Assembly (NCBI RefSeq): GCF_014356525.2
Contig: NC_052505.1
Location: 6,906,671-6,970,670, forward strand
DNA length: 64,000 nt
Reading direction: 5' to 3'
From: Nilaparvata lugens
Lineage: Eukaryota; Arthropoda; Insecta; Hemiptera; Delphacidae
How positions within the stretch are numbered: the first letter of the stretch is position 1; every line of letters starts with the position of its first letter. A model generated the notes under the pieces. It saw nothing but the letters and a program-made list of their open reading frames with translations, did not search any database and was not told the origin of the DNA. Both the position numbers and the translations under genes were made by a program. This document shows, piece after piece, positions 41,101 to 50,041 of this stretch.

Positions 41101-44100
41101 AAAGTTTAAGAGTATTGTCATGGACACCAAGAAACTGTAATTTATTCAACAAGATGCAGTGATCCACGACATCAAATCCCTTACTTAGATCGAATAGAAT
41201 TAATCCTGTGTATTTTTTACTATTAAAGCCCTCCTCAACTTCGGTTATAACTGATTGCACAGCGTCTATTGTTGACTTCCCTTTTCTAAAACCAAACTGG
41301 GAATCTGTAAACAAGCAATTTAATTCAAGGAAGTCATAGAGTTGGGTTGCGATAATATATTCTAGGATTTTTCCAAAGATAGGTGGGATGGAGATTGGTC
41401 TGAAGTTATCTGGAAAATTTATGTCACCCTTCTTATGAATCGGAATGGTTCTTGAATGTTTCAGCAAGGATGGAAAAACTGATGATTTCATACATGCATT
41501 TAAAACTGTGGTGAGCGGCTGTAAAATGAATTCAATTACTTCTTTAATAAGGGAGCTAGAGTGAGAATATATGTCTTTGGTGGTGGAAGACTTCATTCTA
41601 GAAACTATTTCGAGGACTTGAATACAGGTTACTTCTTTTATTACAAAAGTTGCCTGCGTTTTTGGGGAAGAGTTCAGCAGGTCAACAGCAGAAATTTGTG
41701 AAGGCTCAATATCTTTATAAATTTTCTCAATGGAGCTGATAAAGTGTTTGTTGAATTCCTTTGCTGAGATAGAAGTAGCGGTAGATTTAGCGGGCTTGGA
41801 ATTATTTCGAATAATTTTCCAAGCTGCTGAGCATTTATTGTTAGCTGCTTCAATCAAATTCGCATTGTGGTTTAACTGAGCCACTTTCAATTCACTTCTG
41901 TATAGCTTTTTAATACTATTGTAAGTCAACCTAGCTGATTCTGTACCTTCTTTTTTCAGTTTATAGTAGGCAATCAAAACGTAATTTTTAAGTATGTTCA
42001 GAGCCGGTGAATTGAGAAACTTTTTAGCCTTAGATTTATTGGAAATATCCGGTCTACGTTTGACAACTGGAAATGAGTCCAAGAACAAACCGTTAAACAT
42101 ATTGAAAAATGCATTAAAATTGTATTCAGCCTTGTCATGAATGGTTACTCTAGTCCAATCGACCAAACTAAGTCTATAGCAAAACCAGTGCAGTGCAGTG
42201 CGTACCCGGCTTGACCATGTTCAGATGCCTTCACCGAGCATGGAACTTCTGGTCCTCGAAGAGACACTAGGTTAACAAAGCATGGGTGGGACATTGAAGT
42301 GTCTTTTGTCAGACTGCAATAGTTGCGATCCAGCCCATGTAATAATTAGGATACGATAATTGTTTGATTTGATAATTGGGAGACTGTCCTAACATCTCAG
42401 GGAATCAGAAAAATCTCTACAGTTTAATCAGCAGCAACCAATTTTATACTATAATATTAAAAACTTTCCACCTCCCACATTCTAACTTAAATTTGGACTG
42501 CATTCTTCAGTTGACAACAATCTGTTATCTATTGACTGACAATTATTTTAAACAAAGGTAAATATATCAATGAATAAGAGTATTATACTATCCATCTTAT
42601 GCGCTTAAATTAATTACCTAGATGTCTTAGGGTACGCATAATTCAAAGAGATGATGATAAGGGGTGTAGGTGTGGGGAAAAGGTATTTATCGAATGACAC
42701 GAAAATTCCATCACGATACATTTCCCCGCCTCTCCAGAGCACAGACTACAGACAAAGGCTGTAATAATCAGTGTGGTGGCCACGGTCAGTGCCGAGTGTG
42801 GGTGTATAGGAGATGATGTGATTTCGTATTGATTAGTCATCCAGAAATATCAAACATGTTTGATTTTCAAAATATAGGCTTCTCAAGACCTGTTTACGCT
42901 CCCACACCTACACCTTCTTGACATATGCTCTCTCATTAGAGACAACGCGTTTGTGTTTACTTGCACTCTCAAAGCCTTGCCACACCGGTACGGTGACTAC
43001 CACCAGTAGGGTACCGCTGGCAGTAGTGAGCTAATAGGCGTTTTTTAGCAAGCCATGTCACACTGAGCTTGCTCCCGCAGCGGTACTCTTGAGTAGTGGG
43101 AGAAGCCAGCAGTGATGTAGCCAGTTATAAAAAACTCTTTCCATTAAAATATGACAAGTCACACCGCTTCGCTTCGCATCCGCTATGGTAACGAAGAAAA
43201 ATCACTCAGCAAGTGTTAGCGCGCATTACTAGCCGGTACTCCCACCTACTAAGCGAGTTCTATGTGACCTTGTATACTTGATAACAAAGGGCTAGACACT
43301 TGATAACCCGCGGCGGTAGCAATGTTGGTGTGGCATGGCCTTTATCGACCTACATCTTCCCTGACACCTCTTTGATATACGAGTACCGTTAAATGGTTGG
43401 CATTAGAATAGTCCATTGTTTTTGTGACGTCATCTATGATCTATCCAATTTACTGATGATCATGGATGTAAAATAAAAAATTGAGGAATTAAATAGGTGG
43501 GTTTGAACAAAAACGACTGTTACGTGCAAATGAATAGAAGCCTATATAAAACTCATAGTGCCCGTTGCACAAAAGCTGGTTAAATTTCAACCGTGATTAA
43601 TTCCATCTTTTCAAAAACGCCTTCTCGGATAGGTTCTCGTAAAGTTAATCACGGTTAATATTTAACCGGCTATTGTGCAACCGGGCCATAATAATTTATA
43701 CTAACTTTGTTATTAGATGAATCAAGAATAATTGATTTAAAGAAAAAAATCTTACCAAATACATAGGACTCCCGGCAAACGCTCCTAAGACCCCTGCTAC
43801 TGATCCAATACAAATTGTGTTCAATAAAGATACTCTTCCATCAGGTTTAAGATTTAGTTTTCTTTTTTCAGCCATCTCGTACACACCCAGCCTTGTACCA
43901 TTTAGTAACACTTGAAACACAAGTGCAGGGCCCAGTCCCTTCTGTAAGGCGGTTATACCTTCTGTCTTACCAATTACGTAGAAAGCATGAAAGAAATTTC
44001 TGTAATGAATTTTATGAGCACCTTTTCTTTTCAATTCACCCTGTAATTGGAATCTGACCTTTACAACATCTAAAGGATTAGTTATGATTCCAGCTCCAAT

Positions 44101-44130
44101 CGCTGCTATAGCACCCGTTATAAACTCCAT
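33870..44130 (-). CDS. SLC25A35: SLC25A34/35-type mitochondrial carrier (4 exons)
   Basis: Exons 44130-43756, 38160-37942, 34630-34513 and 34072-33870 give 915 nt: 304 residues plus TAA, the usual carrier length. It shows the three-repeat carrier fold. PLDVVK is at residues 19-24 with RFQLQGE after it, a degenerate second motif SPMYLVK at 121-127 with IQLQSQAA, and PFDVISTRLYNQ at 226-237. The segments GLWRGVSGACVRLAVGS, LTKELLEKH and LYKGVIPQFSRIGPHSVLCL match SLC25A35 rather than the ADP/ATP or phosphate carriers. It should sit in the inner mitochondrial membrane. The substrate of this subfamily was not well established when I learned it. The ATG at 44130 aligns with the family start (M(D/E)F..G). 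All introns are GT-AG. Intron 1 hosts an intact LINE ORF. Confidence 0.93.
34073..34512 (-). other. SLC25A35 intron 3
   Basis: A 440-base intron containing short direct repeats around CAAAACCCCACAT (34126-34140, 34219-34231). Nothing else was recognised. Confidence 0.8.
34513..34630 (-). CDS. SLC25A35: SLC25A35 exon 3 (118 nt)
   Basis: The acceptor TTTTTTTAG ends at 34631 and the donor is AAG|GTGAGA at 34512. It reads VLSTEKSLLNTIVASSVGGT, TAFTMNPFDVISTRLYNQ, with the third carrier signature. Confidence 0.93.
34972..35567 (+). repeat. Hairpin-headed dispersed repeat, copy 1 (truncated)
   Basis: It starts with CTTTCCTTGCCCTATTACCA and its foldback partner TAGGTAAGGAAAG, then CCCCTGAGTCCAAAAACATG, a GT microsatellite at about 35099-35176, ACGATAACTCCATTCC and repeated blocks with AAAATGGCGGATAATTACT and TCGAAAACGGCTCTAACGAT. 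The 3' end is lost at the junction with the LTR at 35568. ORFs across the GT run are microsatellite translations. Confidence 0.8.
35568..36249 (-). mobile_element. LTR (about 682 bases), 3'-LTR position with PPT
   Basis: On the minus strand it begins TGAAATATTACATTTTTTC and ends GAAATTGGTAGCA. Immediately upstream on that strand is a polypurine tract AAGAGGGGGG (about 36254-36263), as expected before a 3' LTR. It is inserted in the hairpin-headed repeat. No companion 5' LTR or pol is seen at higher coordinates. Confidence 0.65.
36770..37030. repeat. Short tandem duplications
   Basis: GTGTTGGGCTGAT occurs three times at 36799-36860 with a 30-33-base period. GCATACCAAACTCGATACAG occurs three times between about 36876 and 37023 with a roughly 75-base period that includes ACATCTCAGTTAGCATTGCC. 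It is possibly the 3' internal region of the LTR element. Confidence 0.6.
37942..38160 (-). CDS. SLC25A35: SLC25A35 exon 2 (219 nt)
   Basis: The acceptor ATTTCAG ends at 38161 and the donor is CAG|GTAAGT at 37941. It reads VKIQLQSQAAASIAVGHQHQ, then GLWRGVSGACVRLAVGS and FYLTKELLEKHQ: the central repeat with the IQLQSQ element typical of SLC25A34/35. Confidence 0.95.
38345..39075 (+). pseudogene. LINE C-terminal and 3' UTR fragment
   Basis: The plus strand reads GTRRRNMDLAIPRMTTSAAH, then YLGPKMFNKLPIAI, a pattern seen at the C-terminus of jockey/CR1-type RT proteins (compare IGIKFFNKLPESI at 8.4 kb). The ORF ends near 38621. A 3' UTR follows, with AATAAACTCCTCTGG, a terminal hairpin (39034-39062) and ATT repeats. 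It is heavily 5' truncated. Confidence 0.65.
39034..39062 (+). other. 3'-terminal LINE hairpin, second copy
   Basis: CTCTGGTCG pairs with CGACCAGAG across an 11-base loop. It is homologous to 10081-10108 but with a different, still complementary upper stem. Confidence 0.55.
39855..42180 (-). mobile_element. LINE with intact 679-codon reverse transcriptase ORF
   Basis: The frame is open from about 42166 (a TTG codon; the true start is unknown) to TGA/TAA at 40127. In order: a linker with KSTATSISAKEFNKHF, FRPISIPPIFGKILEYI (RT block 1), FGFRKGKSTIDAVQSV, ILFDLSKGFDVVDH, HGVPQGSILGPLLFLVMMND, the catalytic VCYADDSSLV, KLLGITLDQKLTW, TYGLVLWGCAPEV and QKKAIRIICNA. The 3' UTR ends in AATAAAAGGC with a run of ATTCTT repeats (39858-39887). 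The endonuclease is missing, so the insertion is 5' truncated, but the RT itself shows no stop and all core aspartates. It lies in SLC25A35 intron 1, on the host gene's strand. Confidence 0.85.
42970..43342. repeat. MITE with GCC(T/A)TGCCACACC ends
   Basis: AAGCCTTGCCACACCGGTAC at the left is matched by the reverse complement of GGTGTGGCATGGCCTT at the right. The interior is GC-richer with inverted GTAC/CCGGTAC motifs. There is no ORF. It lies in SLC25A35 intron 1. Confidence 0.65.
43560..43690. repeat. Palindromic MITE with CCGGTTGCACAAAAGC ends, copy 2
   Basis: CCCGTTGCACAAAAGCTGGT and AACCGGCTATTGTGCAACCG are inverted ends, matching 31809-31955 over the whole length apart from a small central deletion. 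It lies 60 bases from SLC25A35 exon 1. Confidence 0.8.
43756..44130 (-). CDS. SLC25A35: SLC25A35 exon 1 (375 nt)
   Basis: ATG 44130-44128 opens MEFITGAIAAIGAGIITNPL, followed by DVVKVRFQLQGELKR, EGITALQKGLGPALVFQVLL and the end AFAGSPMYL, with the donor TTG|GTAAGA at 43755. It is exactly 125 codons, phase 0. An upstream in-frame codon at 44166 is possible but does not align with the family. Confidence 0.95.
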
Positions 44131-44764
44131 TATTTCAAACAAGATTCTGACAAACCAATATTGCAATTCTATACAGGACAGTAGATCAATAGTGAAAACA
44201 AATAAACTAGATCACAATCAGTCATAAAATCAGAGCTACAAAAACTTAAGGACCTACACTTTTAAATATATTAAAATATGCGGTACCTACATTTTTTTTT
44301 TTTTGTAATCATCAACTTGAAGTATTACTAATTCAAATAGAGTAGATAGATAATATAATAAATTACAAACAATAAATTCTAAAACATCCAACTGCTAACA
44401 TAGCAAGTAAGTTTAAAACTGGGTAAATATAAATTTTCCTGCTTACTTAATTCAAACGGTACGAAGTCATGAATGTGAGATTAATTTAAAATATAAAAGA
44501 TTATTATTGCATAATATAGAAAGTTTATGACTGGTAATTAACTTGGTTAAACAATACTACTTATTGTAATCTGTTTACAAACTTTACGCAACTCTTAACC
44601 TTTTTGAAGTGATACGGCAATGATGAATGATAAGGTAAGGTTATGAATGAATTCAGTAGTGCCACCTGTAGTGCCTTATTTTATTTAGACAGAGTTATTT
44701 CGATTAAGAAGGCTGTGCAGTCTCCACGGCCGACTAGAGTAGGCAGCTTCTCTTTGTCGGGTCG

Positions 44765-44960
44765 CATGAATTGGGAATATCTGAAACTCAAAATATTTTG
44801 CAGCTAGCCGAAATTGGAAATATATGGAACTCTGAATATGTTGACAGGCAGAACTCCGAATATCGTGCAGGCCGGCGGAATTCAAAATATCTTGTCAGCT
44901 GGTGGAATTGGAAGTATGTGGAATTGGAAATATATCGAACTCACAATATCGATCGTTATT
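44765..44960 (+). repeat. Degenerate short tandem array, left arm
   Basis: Four or five variants of GGAATTGGAAATATNTGGAA and CTCNAAATATNTTG alternate at a 40-50-base spacing. The reverse-complement array lies at 45780-46025, so the two arms could pair across the MITE at 45284-45770. The plus ORF through it is a repeat translation. Confidence 0.6.
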
Positions 44961-45283
44961 GGCGAGACTGTGTAAATGTGTGATGAAACAAATTTATCCC
45001 AAAACAATATGAAGTATTCTATATAGTTAACCTAAAATAAATTCATCAACAGTCGTCAGTCTTGTTTGAAACAGATAACAGAGTTTTGAAAACTTGCATA
45101 ATATGTACATGACTATTATTTGATAAACCAATATACAACCAAGTTGTTTTTACTGTTTAAAGTTCAAGTCCAATATTTCCGTCCAAAAGTAATATATAAT
45201 GAGCTATGAATGTCAGCTAATTAGTTCATATCATTCCAGAAAATAAGTCAGACTTTAACCATTTCTCAATCACAAACACATTA

Positions 45284-45770
45284 AAGGTTCGAACCCACTA
45301 GAACGTATCATACCATGACCGTGCCCGTACCGACACATGCAAAAAAATATTCTTTGCATCATTTGATATGTAATGCACCCATTAGACCGTTCCGTCACCG
45401 GCCAAGCACGGAGCGTGCCATGCACGTCCAGGTCAACATTTGTCAGCCAGTATATTTTGTCTGTGACGGAACGCTCCTTGCATGGCACGTGACGCCTGCA
45501 AACCCCGTTGTAACCGCGTATGCACCGCGTTGGTAACCAGTTCACCGCTACATTCTCTTGCTAACTGACGCGTTCCCAACAACTTCTGACCGGGCATCAT
45601 ACGCGTATCATACGCGTATCATACCCGTATCATACGCGTACCATACGCGTAATGTACTGGCATAGACCGCTGTTGATCCGGTGTAGTGGGCATAGTTGTT
45701 ATTTTACGTGCCTGGCATGGTCTGACACGGTCCGTGTCTGATACGTTCTAGTGGGTTCGAACCTTAATAG
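45284..45770. repeat. TTAA-flanked MITE with GGTTCGAACCCACTAGAACG ends
   Basis: The inverted ends are about 27 bases (GGTTCGAACCCACTAGAACG plus TATCA), each bordered by TTAA, which suggests a piggyBac-like target. The interior is GC-rich and has an 11-12-base tandem of ATCATACGCGT at 45598-45650. A pair of inner inverted motifs (CGTTCCGTCACGG type) lies around 45390-45475. No transposase is present. Confidence 0.7.
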
Positions 45771-45779
45771 TACTCCCAC

Positions 45780-46025
45780 TTTGACACCGATATTTTGAGT
45801 TCCAGATATTTCCAATTCCGCCATCTGTCAAACAAATAATTTGTGTTCCAGATACTCCCAATTCCGCCTAGCAGTATATTTCGAGTTCCGGATATTTCCA
45901 ATTCTGCTGTCTGACAAATATTCGGAGTTCCATCCAGCAACAGTTTCCAAGCATAGGACATTAAATGTTAAATTGTTAAATTTTAACATTGATATTTTGA
46001 GTTCCAGATATTTCCAATTCCGCGG
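45780..46025 (-). repeat. Degenerate short tandem array, right arm
   Basis: Repeated GAGTTCCAGATATTTCCAAT and TCCGCC motifs are inverted relative to 44765-44960. About five variant units are interrupted by a few unrelated bases. Confidence 0.6.
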
Positions 46026-46026
46026 C

Positions 46027-47341
46027 CCCTCTTTGTCACAGATACAGAGTAACGGCCAGCAACGGTCACAGTTATCACATAGTTATTCAAAAGTATTCTT
46101 TGAGTATCTATAGTGAGTAGTATAGTATCTTATAGTATCCACGTTATAATGGCGGTGTTTGATTTGCAATTGTGTTGCTATCCTTGTGTATTATTGACGT
46201 GACAACGTCTTATAAATTGGTTTACCGGGTGACACTTCAAGAAACTGCGTTACGTTCCCACGTTATGCGCTCACAATGAGAGCGAGTGTGAGCGTTCGTT
46301 TCGGTTCACGGTCGTCTGGAAAGAGCACGAATAGGAGCAGTGGCGAGCAACGCTGCGCAGCAGCAATACCCGAAGGCATTCACCTGGAGAGAGAGTGAAA
46401 CGGAGCAGTCAACCTGCACAGGCGCCGCAAGCAATCTCCTACGACTGCGCCTGCTTAGGTGAAATAGGTTTATGCTGTAGTAATCACAATAATCATAATG
46501 CATAATCATGTCATGCATAAGTGAATAGGTTATGTTGTAGTAATCACAATGTTGTGGTTCAGTGCAAGATTCTTTGTATAAATTAATGTTTTAAATATAA
46601 TTCTTTGTATAAATGTTTTAAATTGTTACTATTATATCATCCTTCTTCCTACTATACGAATGAATATTCACATTAAAATTATTCTACCACTCAAAGTCGT
46701 TGTCACGTAAAACTTTCGCCCATATACCGACTTTACAGGCAACCATGCAATTTTTTTAACAAAGCAGTTGGCGCTATCAGCTCTTTCATGCATTGCAAGG
46801 TTGCCACAATCAACAATGTAGAAATTCAGCTAATTGACAAAATAGGGTTAAGGGTTAGGTTCTATTTAGATTATATTCAATAATGTGTCATAAGGATAGG
46901 TTAGGTTTTTGCTTTGAAATTGCAATATGCTAGAAGAGGCTAGGGTCCAGGTAGAGTTATGTTTTTTATTGTTTGAAATGTGAGATGTTAGGTTAGGGGG
47001 TTAGGATTTTGCTTTTGTATTGAATTTATTGAATGTGAAAGGATTAGGGGTTAGGTTATTTCAAGTTATATAATGTTTCATAAGACTAGGTAAGGTTTTT
47101 GCTTTGGAATTGCAATATGCTAGAAAGGGCTAGGGTACAGGTGGAATTATGGTTTTTGATATTTCAAAGGTAAAAAGATAGGTTAGGGGGTTAGGATTTT
47201 GCTTTGAAATGACAATATGCTGACTTAGTTATAGTGTTTTTTAACATTAGTTAAATAATAACAACCGTTATATTTTATCAATTATATTATTGTAAGTACT
47301 CTTTCTCTTATTGGATGAAATAATGATAATATATTGATTAT
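46027..47341 (+). repeat. Long duplicated segment, copy 2 (AGGTTAGG-rich)
   Basis: The order matches 22676-23509: CTCTTTGTCACAGATACAGA, CACGTTATAATGGCGGTG, TTGCAAGGTTGCCACAATCA, GGTTAGGTTTTTGCTTTGAA units, then a TACTCTTTCT block. An extra block of about 580 bases (46190-46770), GC-richer around 46255-46450, splits this copy near its left end. Confidence 0.7.
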
Positions 47342-48097
47342 TCAATCGAATTCAATGATAAATCATCATTGGATAATAATATCCTCATCAAAATGGAATG
47401 ACGGCTTCAGTTACTGTGTTTGGTAACCATCATCACAAAGATTGTTACATTCAAAGATCTGACTGAATGGAACGGGAAAAAACCGTTACTAACGCATGCG
47501 TGATACGATGCTGTCTGAGACCGAGAGTAGTTTGTCAGCTTAACGGTTAGTCGGTTAACAACTTAACCTACAAAAAGTTGTAAATTTATAGAATTTTTAT
47601 TCTTTAATAATCTTTATGATACATTTAGAATTGAAACTGTTTTTGCTATTTAAATTTGCATTAGTAAATCTCAATTTTAATTGTATTTGAAAAGTTTTGA
47701 AAAACGTTGAGTATAGGTAAGATAAATATTATAAAGCATTGGCTTTGAATATTATGCTATTGTAGGTTTCCGTTACAGGTTAAGTATAAATTATAGCTTC
47801 TTTATCATTTATACTGTATAAAGTTATTTAAAATTTTTATTTTCTTCAATTTTGTAGAAAATGCTTTCTTTAGAAAAACCGGAGGTTTTTAAAATAAGTT
47901 GAAATGGAAAATTGTTTCCTCATGAAATATCATTTGACTAGACTAAAATGAGTTTCACTTGATACAATCATAGAGAAAAGAAAGCTTTCTAATAAACATT
48001 GTATTATTCATCTTTGGTATAATTTCCCTATAAGCACAAAGTCATACAGAATACCACATAGTCCTACACAACAAGATGATAAACATGATTATAAGGG

Positions 48098-48268
48098 TAT
48101 GATCATATTGGTAGGATGCACGTATTTGTTATTACACTCTAGAGCACGCGTTCAGTGTAAATGTTCCAATGTCTCTTTCCAGTTTTTTTCTCATCTGCGC
48201 GCTTGCTCATGCATGGTATGGTGTGCACTTGTAGTGTACATACTTGCATTCAAGGTGATCATACCATG
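48098..48268. repeat. Small MITE with GGTATGATCA ends
   Basis: GGGTATGATCATATTGGTAG at the left and GGTGATCATACC at the right are inverted. The body is about 150 bases and holds alternating GTGCACTTGTAGTGTACAT. It is not coding. Confidence 0.45.
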
Positions 48269-49439
48269 AGATATAGCCTACATAACTATAACAAGTTATT
48301 TTTGTCCTGGATATAAGTAATATAGACTTTTAAATGTTTTTTTTTAACATATATATATTGAACTCCTTTCATTGGTTTGATCTTGTCTTGTTCTTTGATT
48401 AATCACTGTTTTAGCAGCTTTGTCTTTTATAATTGAAAGGTCCTATCTTTTGCATGCTGAAGCAAAACAACTGGTGGTAATCTAATTGTATATCACCGCA
48501 TTCGCAGTGAGGGTCGTCAATATGTCTCCATGTTTCGCAGTTTTCTCTATACAGGCACTGAGGCGGTTTAGGGTCTTCTACTTGTCATATGGTAGCTTTG
48601 GTCCTTTTGGCAGTTGCCTCTGGAGCTTCATGACAGTAACAACTGTATTCTCATTCCACAGCTTATTCCTTACCTGGGCAGCAGAAGAGTCCAGCAATTT
48701 TGTTTAACTCCTGAAACTTCGGGACTTTAGTTGGTAAGTGGTATGGTCATACATTGGATGCTTTGTCCAATGACAAACAAGGACAGCAAACCAATGTTAA
48801 TCAGATGCTGACTTGAGAACGTGAATCTCCCTATAGTATTTTAGTATTGAATCTTTACTACTGCCTGAAGTGTATGAAACCGACCTCTCAGAAGCACTAA
48901 AAAGTTGAACACATATTGGCTTAAAAAATCAGTATTGTTCATAATTCTTTACACAGTGGCCTACAATATACCGGGTGTAACCACTTATTTTTAGCGAGTA
49001 GAATCCTCTTGCAACTGCTCGCATAAACCCAAAACACAATTTCATAGTAATTCATATTATAACTATGAAACATGGCTGGATAAGCAGTTACCAGTTTTAC
49101 AGTGTTCTTCAGTTTCCTCATTAGGAAATTTACACTGGAGAGTCGATTACAGTCCTAACTGAACTGCTTGTCCCATGACAGTGAATCATGTACCATGAAA
49201 TCAATAAGCTTACCATCAGGCTCACCAAAAGAAAGTGGTCTACGCTTCAGGGTACATAAAACATATTGGGTCTTAGCTCAGCCTGCTTGCTGTAAACCAT
49301 TAGCTGGCTTCCTCCAACAATTAGGCCAACTGGGGATCCTCCTCAATGGGCAACAATAGACATTATTGCCTCAAGTACCTGTCATTTGACTCCATTCATT
49401 GGTCAATCATGGCTACGTCTGAAGAGGTAATACATACAT

Positions 49440-49695
49440 TTTCGAGGGTGGTGTCCATTATAAGCTCCAGACTTCTGCGTGGTTCATGAGACGGATGATG
49501 ATGAGAGATGAGTGAACCTCATTGAGGTGGTTCCAAACCACTGGAAAACTATTATTAAACTCATAAATGATATTTAGAGGAGTCGACTCTCAAAGTGCTC
49601 GCCATTACAACTGGAGTAGCAGGCGAATAAATATCAACTTGTCTAAACGATAGCTTATGAGTGCGACCACTGAGCCAACCGCTTCCCAAAACCTC
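49440..49695 (-). repeat. SINE-like element with tRNA-like head
   Basis: On the minus strand near 49690 the head reads GAAGCGGTTGGCTCAGTGGT (A box) with tRNA-like spacing into a poorly preserved B box. The body shares GATGATGAGAGATGA and GTCCATTATAAGCTC with 28505-28740. Confidence 0.5.
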
Positions 49696-49947
49696 CATTT
49701 TTTCTATTTCACTCCACAAACCATATCTTACTAGTTACCTATTTTCATATGGCAGACGCAATCTGAGGATTTGTCAAGAAGAGCTACGCCACTGAGTGTT
49801 TGCTTTCCATTGCCCTGAGAAACTACCTTGATCAGATAGTCAGTTTGCTCAAAAATGGAACTAAGAAAGGACAGCAGGACAGATCTGATCATCATGCTTT
49901 CTAATGAATTTTATCAATAATATTGATGTACTTTCTTTTCAGATAAA

Positions 49948-50041
49948 ATGACTACCAACTTCACATTTGGAACCGGTAGTCAGGCAACAGGGAAACCAGC
50001 TCAGACATCATTGTTCTCAATGCCAACTGCATCCAGCCAGG
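49948..50041 (+). CDS. Nup62: Nup62 coding exon 1
   Basis: The acceptor TTTTCAG at 49936-49942 precedes ATAAAATGACT. The exon reads MTTNFTFGTGSQATGKPAQT, SLFSMPTASSQ and ends CAGG|GTGAGT. It carries the only FG dipeptide seen. Confidence 0.9.

Larger units (their letters stand above)
38161..43755 (-). other. SLC25A35 intron 1
   Basis: A 5.6-kb intron with a plus-strand LINE fragment (38345-39075), a minus-strand LINE with an open 679-codon RT (39855-42180), a MITE (42970-43342) and a palindromic MITE (43560-43690). Stretches 39080-39850 and 42190-42960 hold no recognisable gene. The ORF at 42643-42840 has no family resemblance. Confidence 0.7.
44131..49947. other. Head-to-head region between SLC25A35 and Nup62
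   Basis: Both promoters and the 5' UTR exons must lie here. I see no clear initiator or other promoter motif. Repeats dominate 44765-47341. The stretch 47345-48090 is the least repetitive and could hold the Nup62 5' UTR. A possible donor GTATAG|GTAAGA near 47730 is compatible with the AG acceptor at 49941-49942, but nothing proves it. Confidence 0.45.

Noticed and set aside
44771..44983. Trp/Asn-rich repeat protein frame on the plus strand
   Set aside because: It is the translation of a degenerate tandem repeat that is also present in inverted form at 45780-46025.
46306..46518. Cys/Ala-rich ORF in a GC-rich island
   Set aside because: It lies within an extra block of a dispersed repeat, and neither a signal nor a family is supported.
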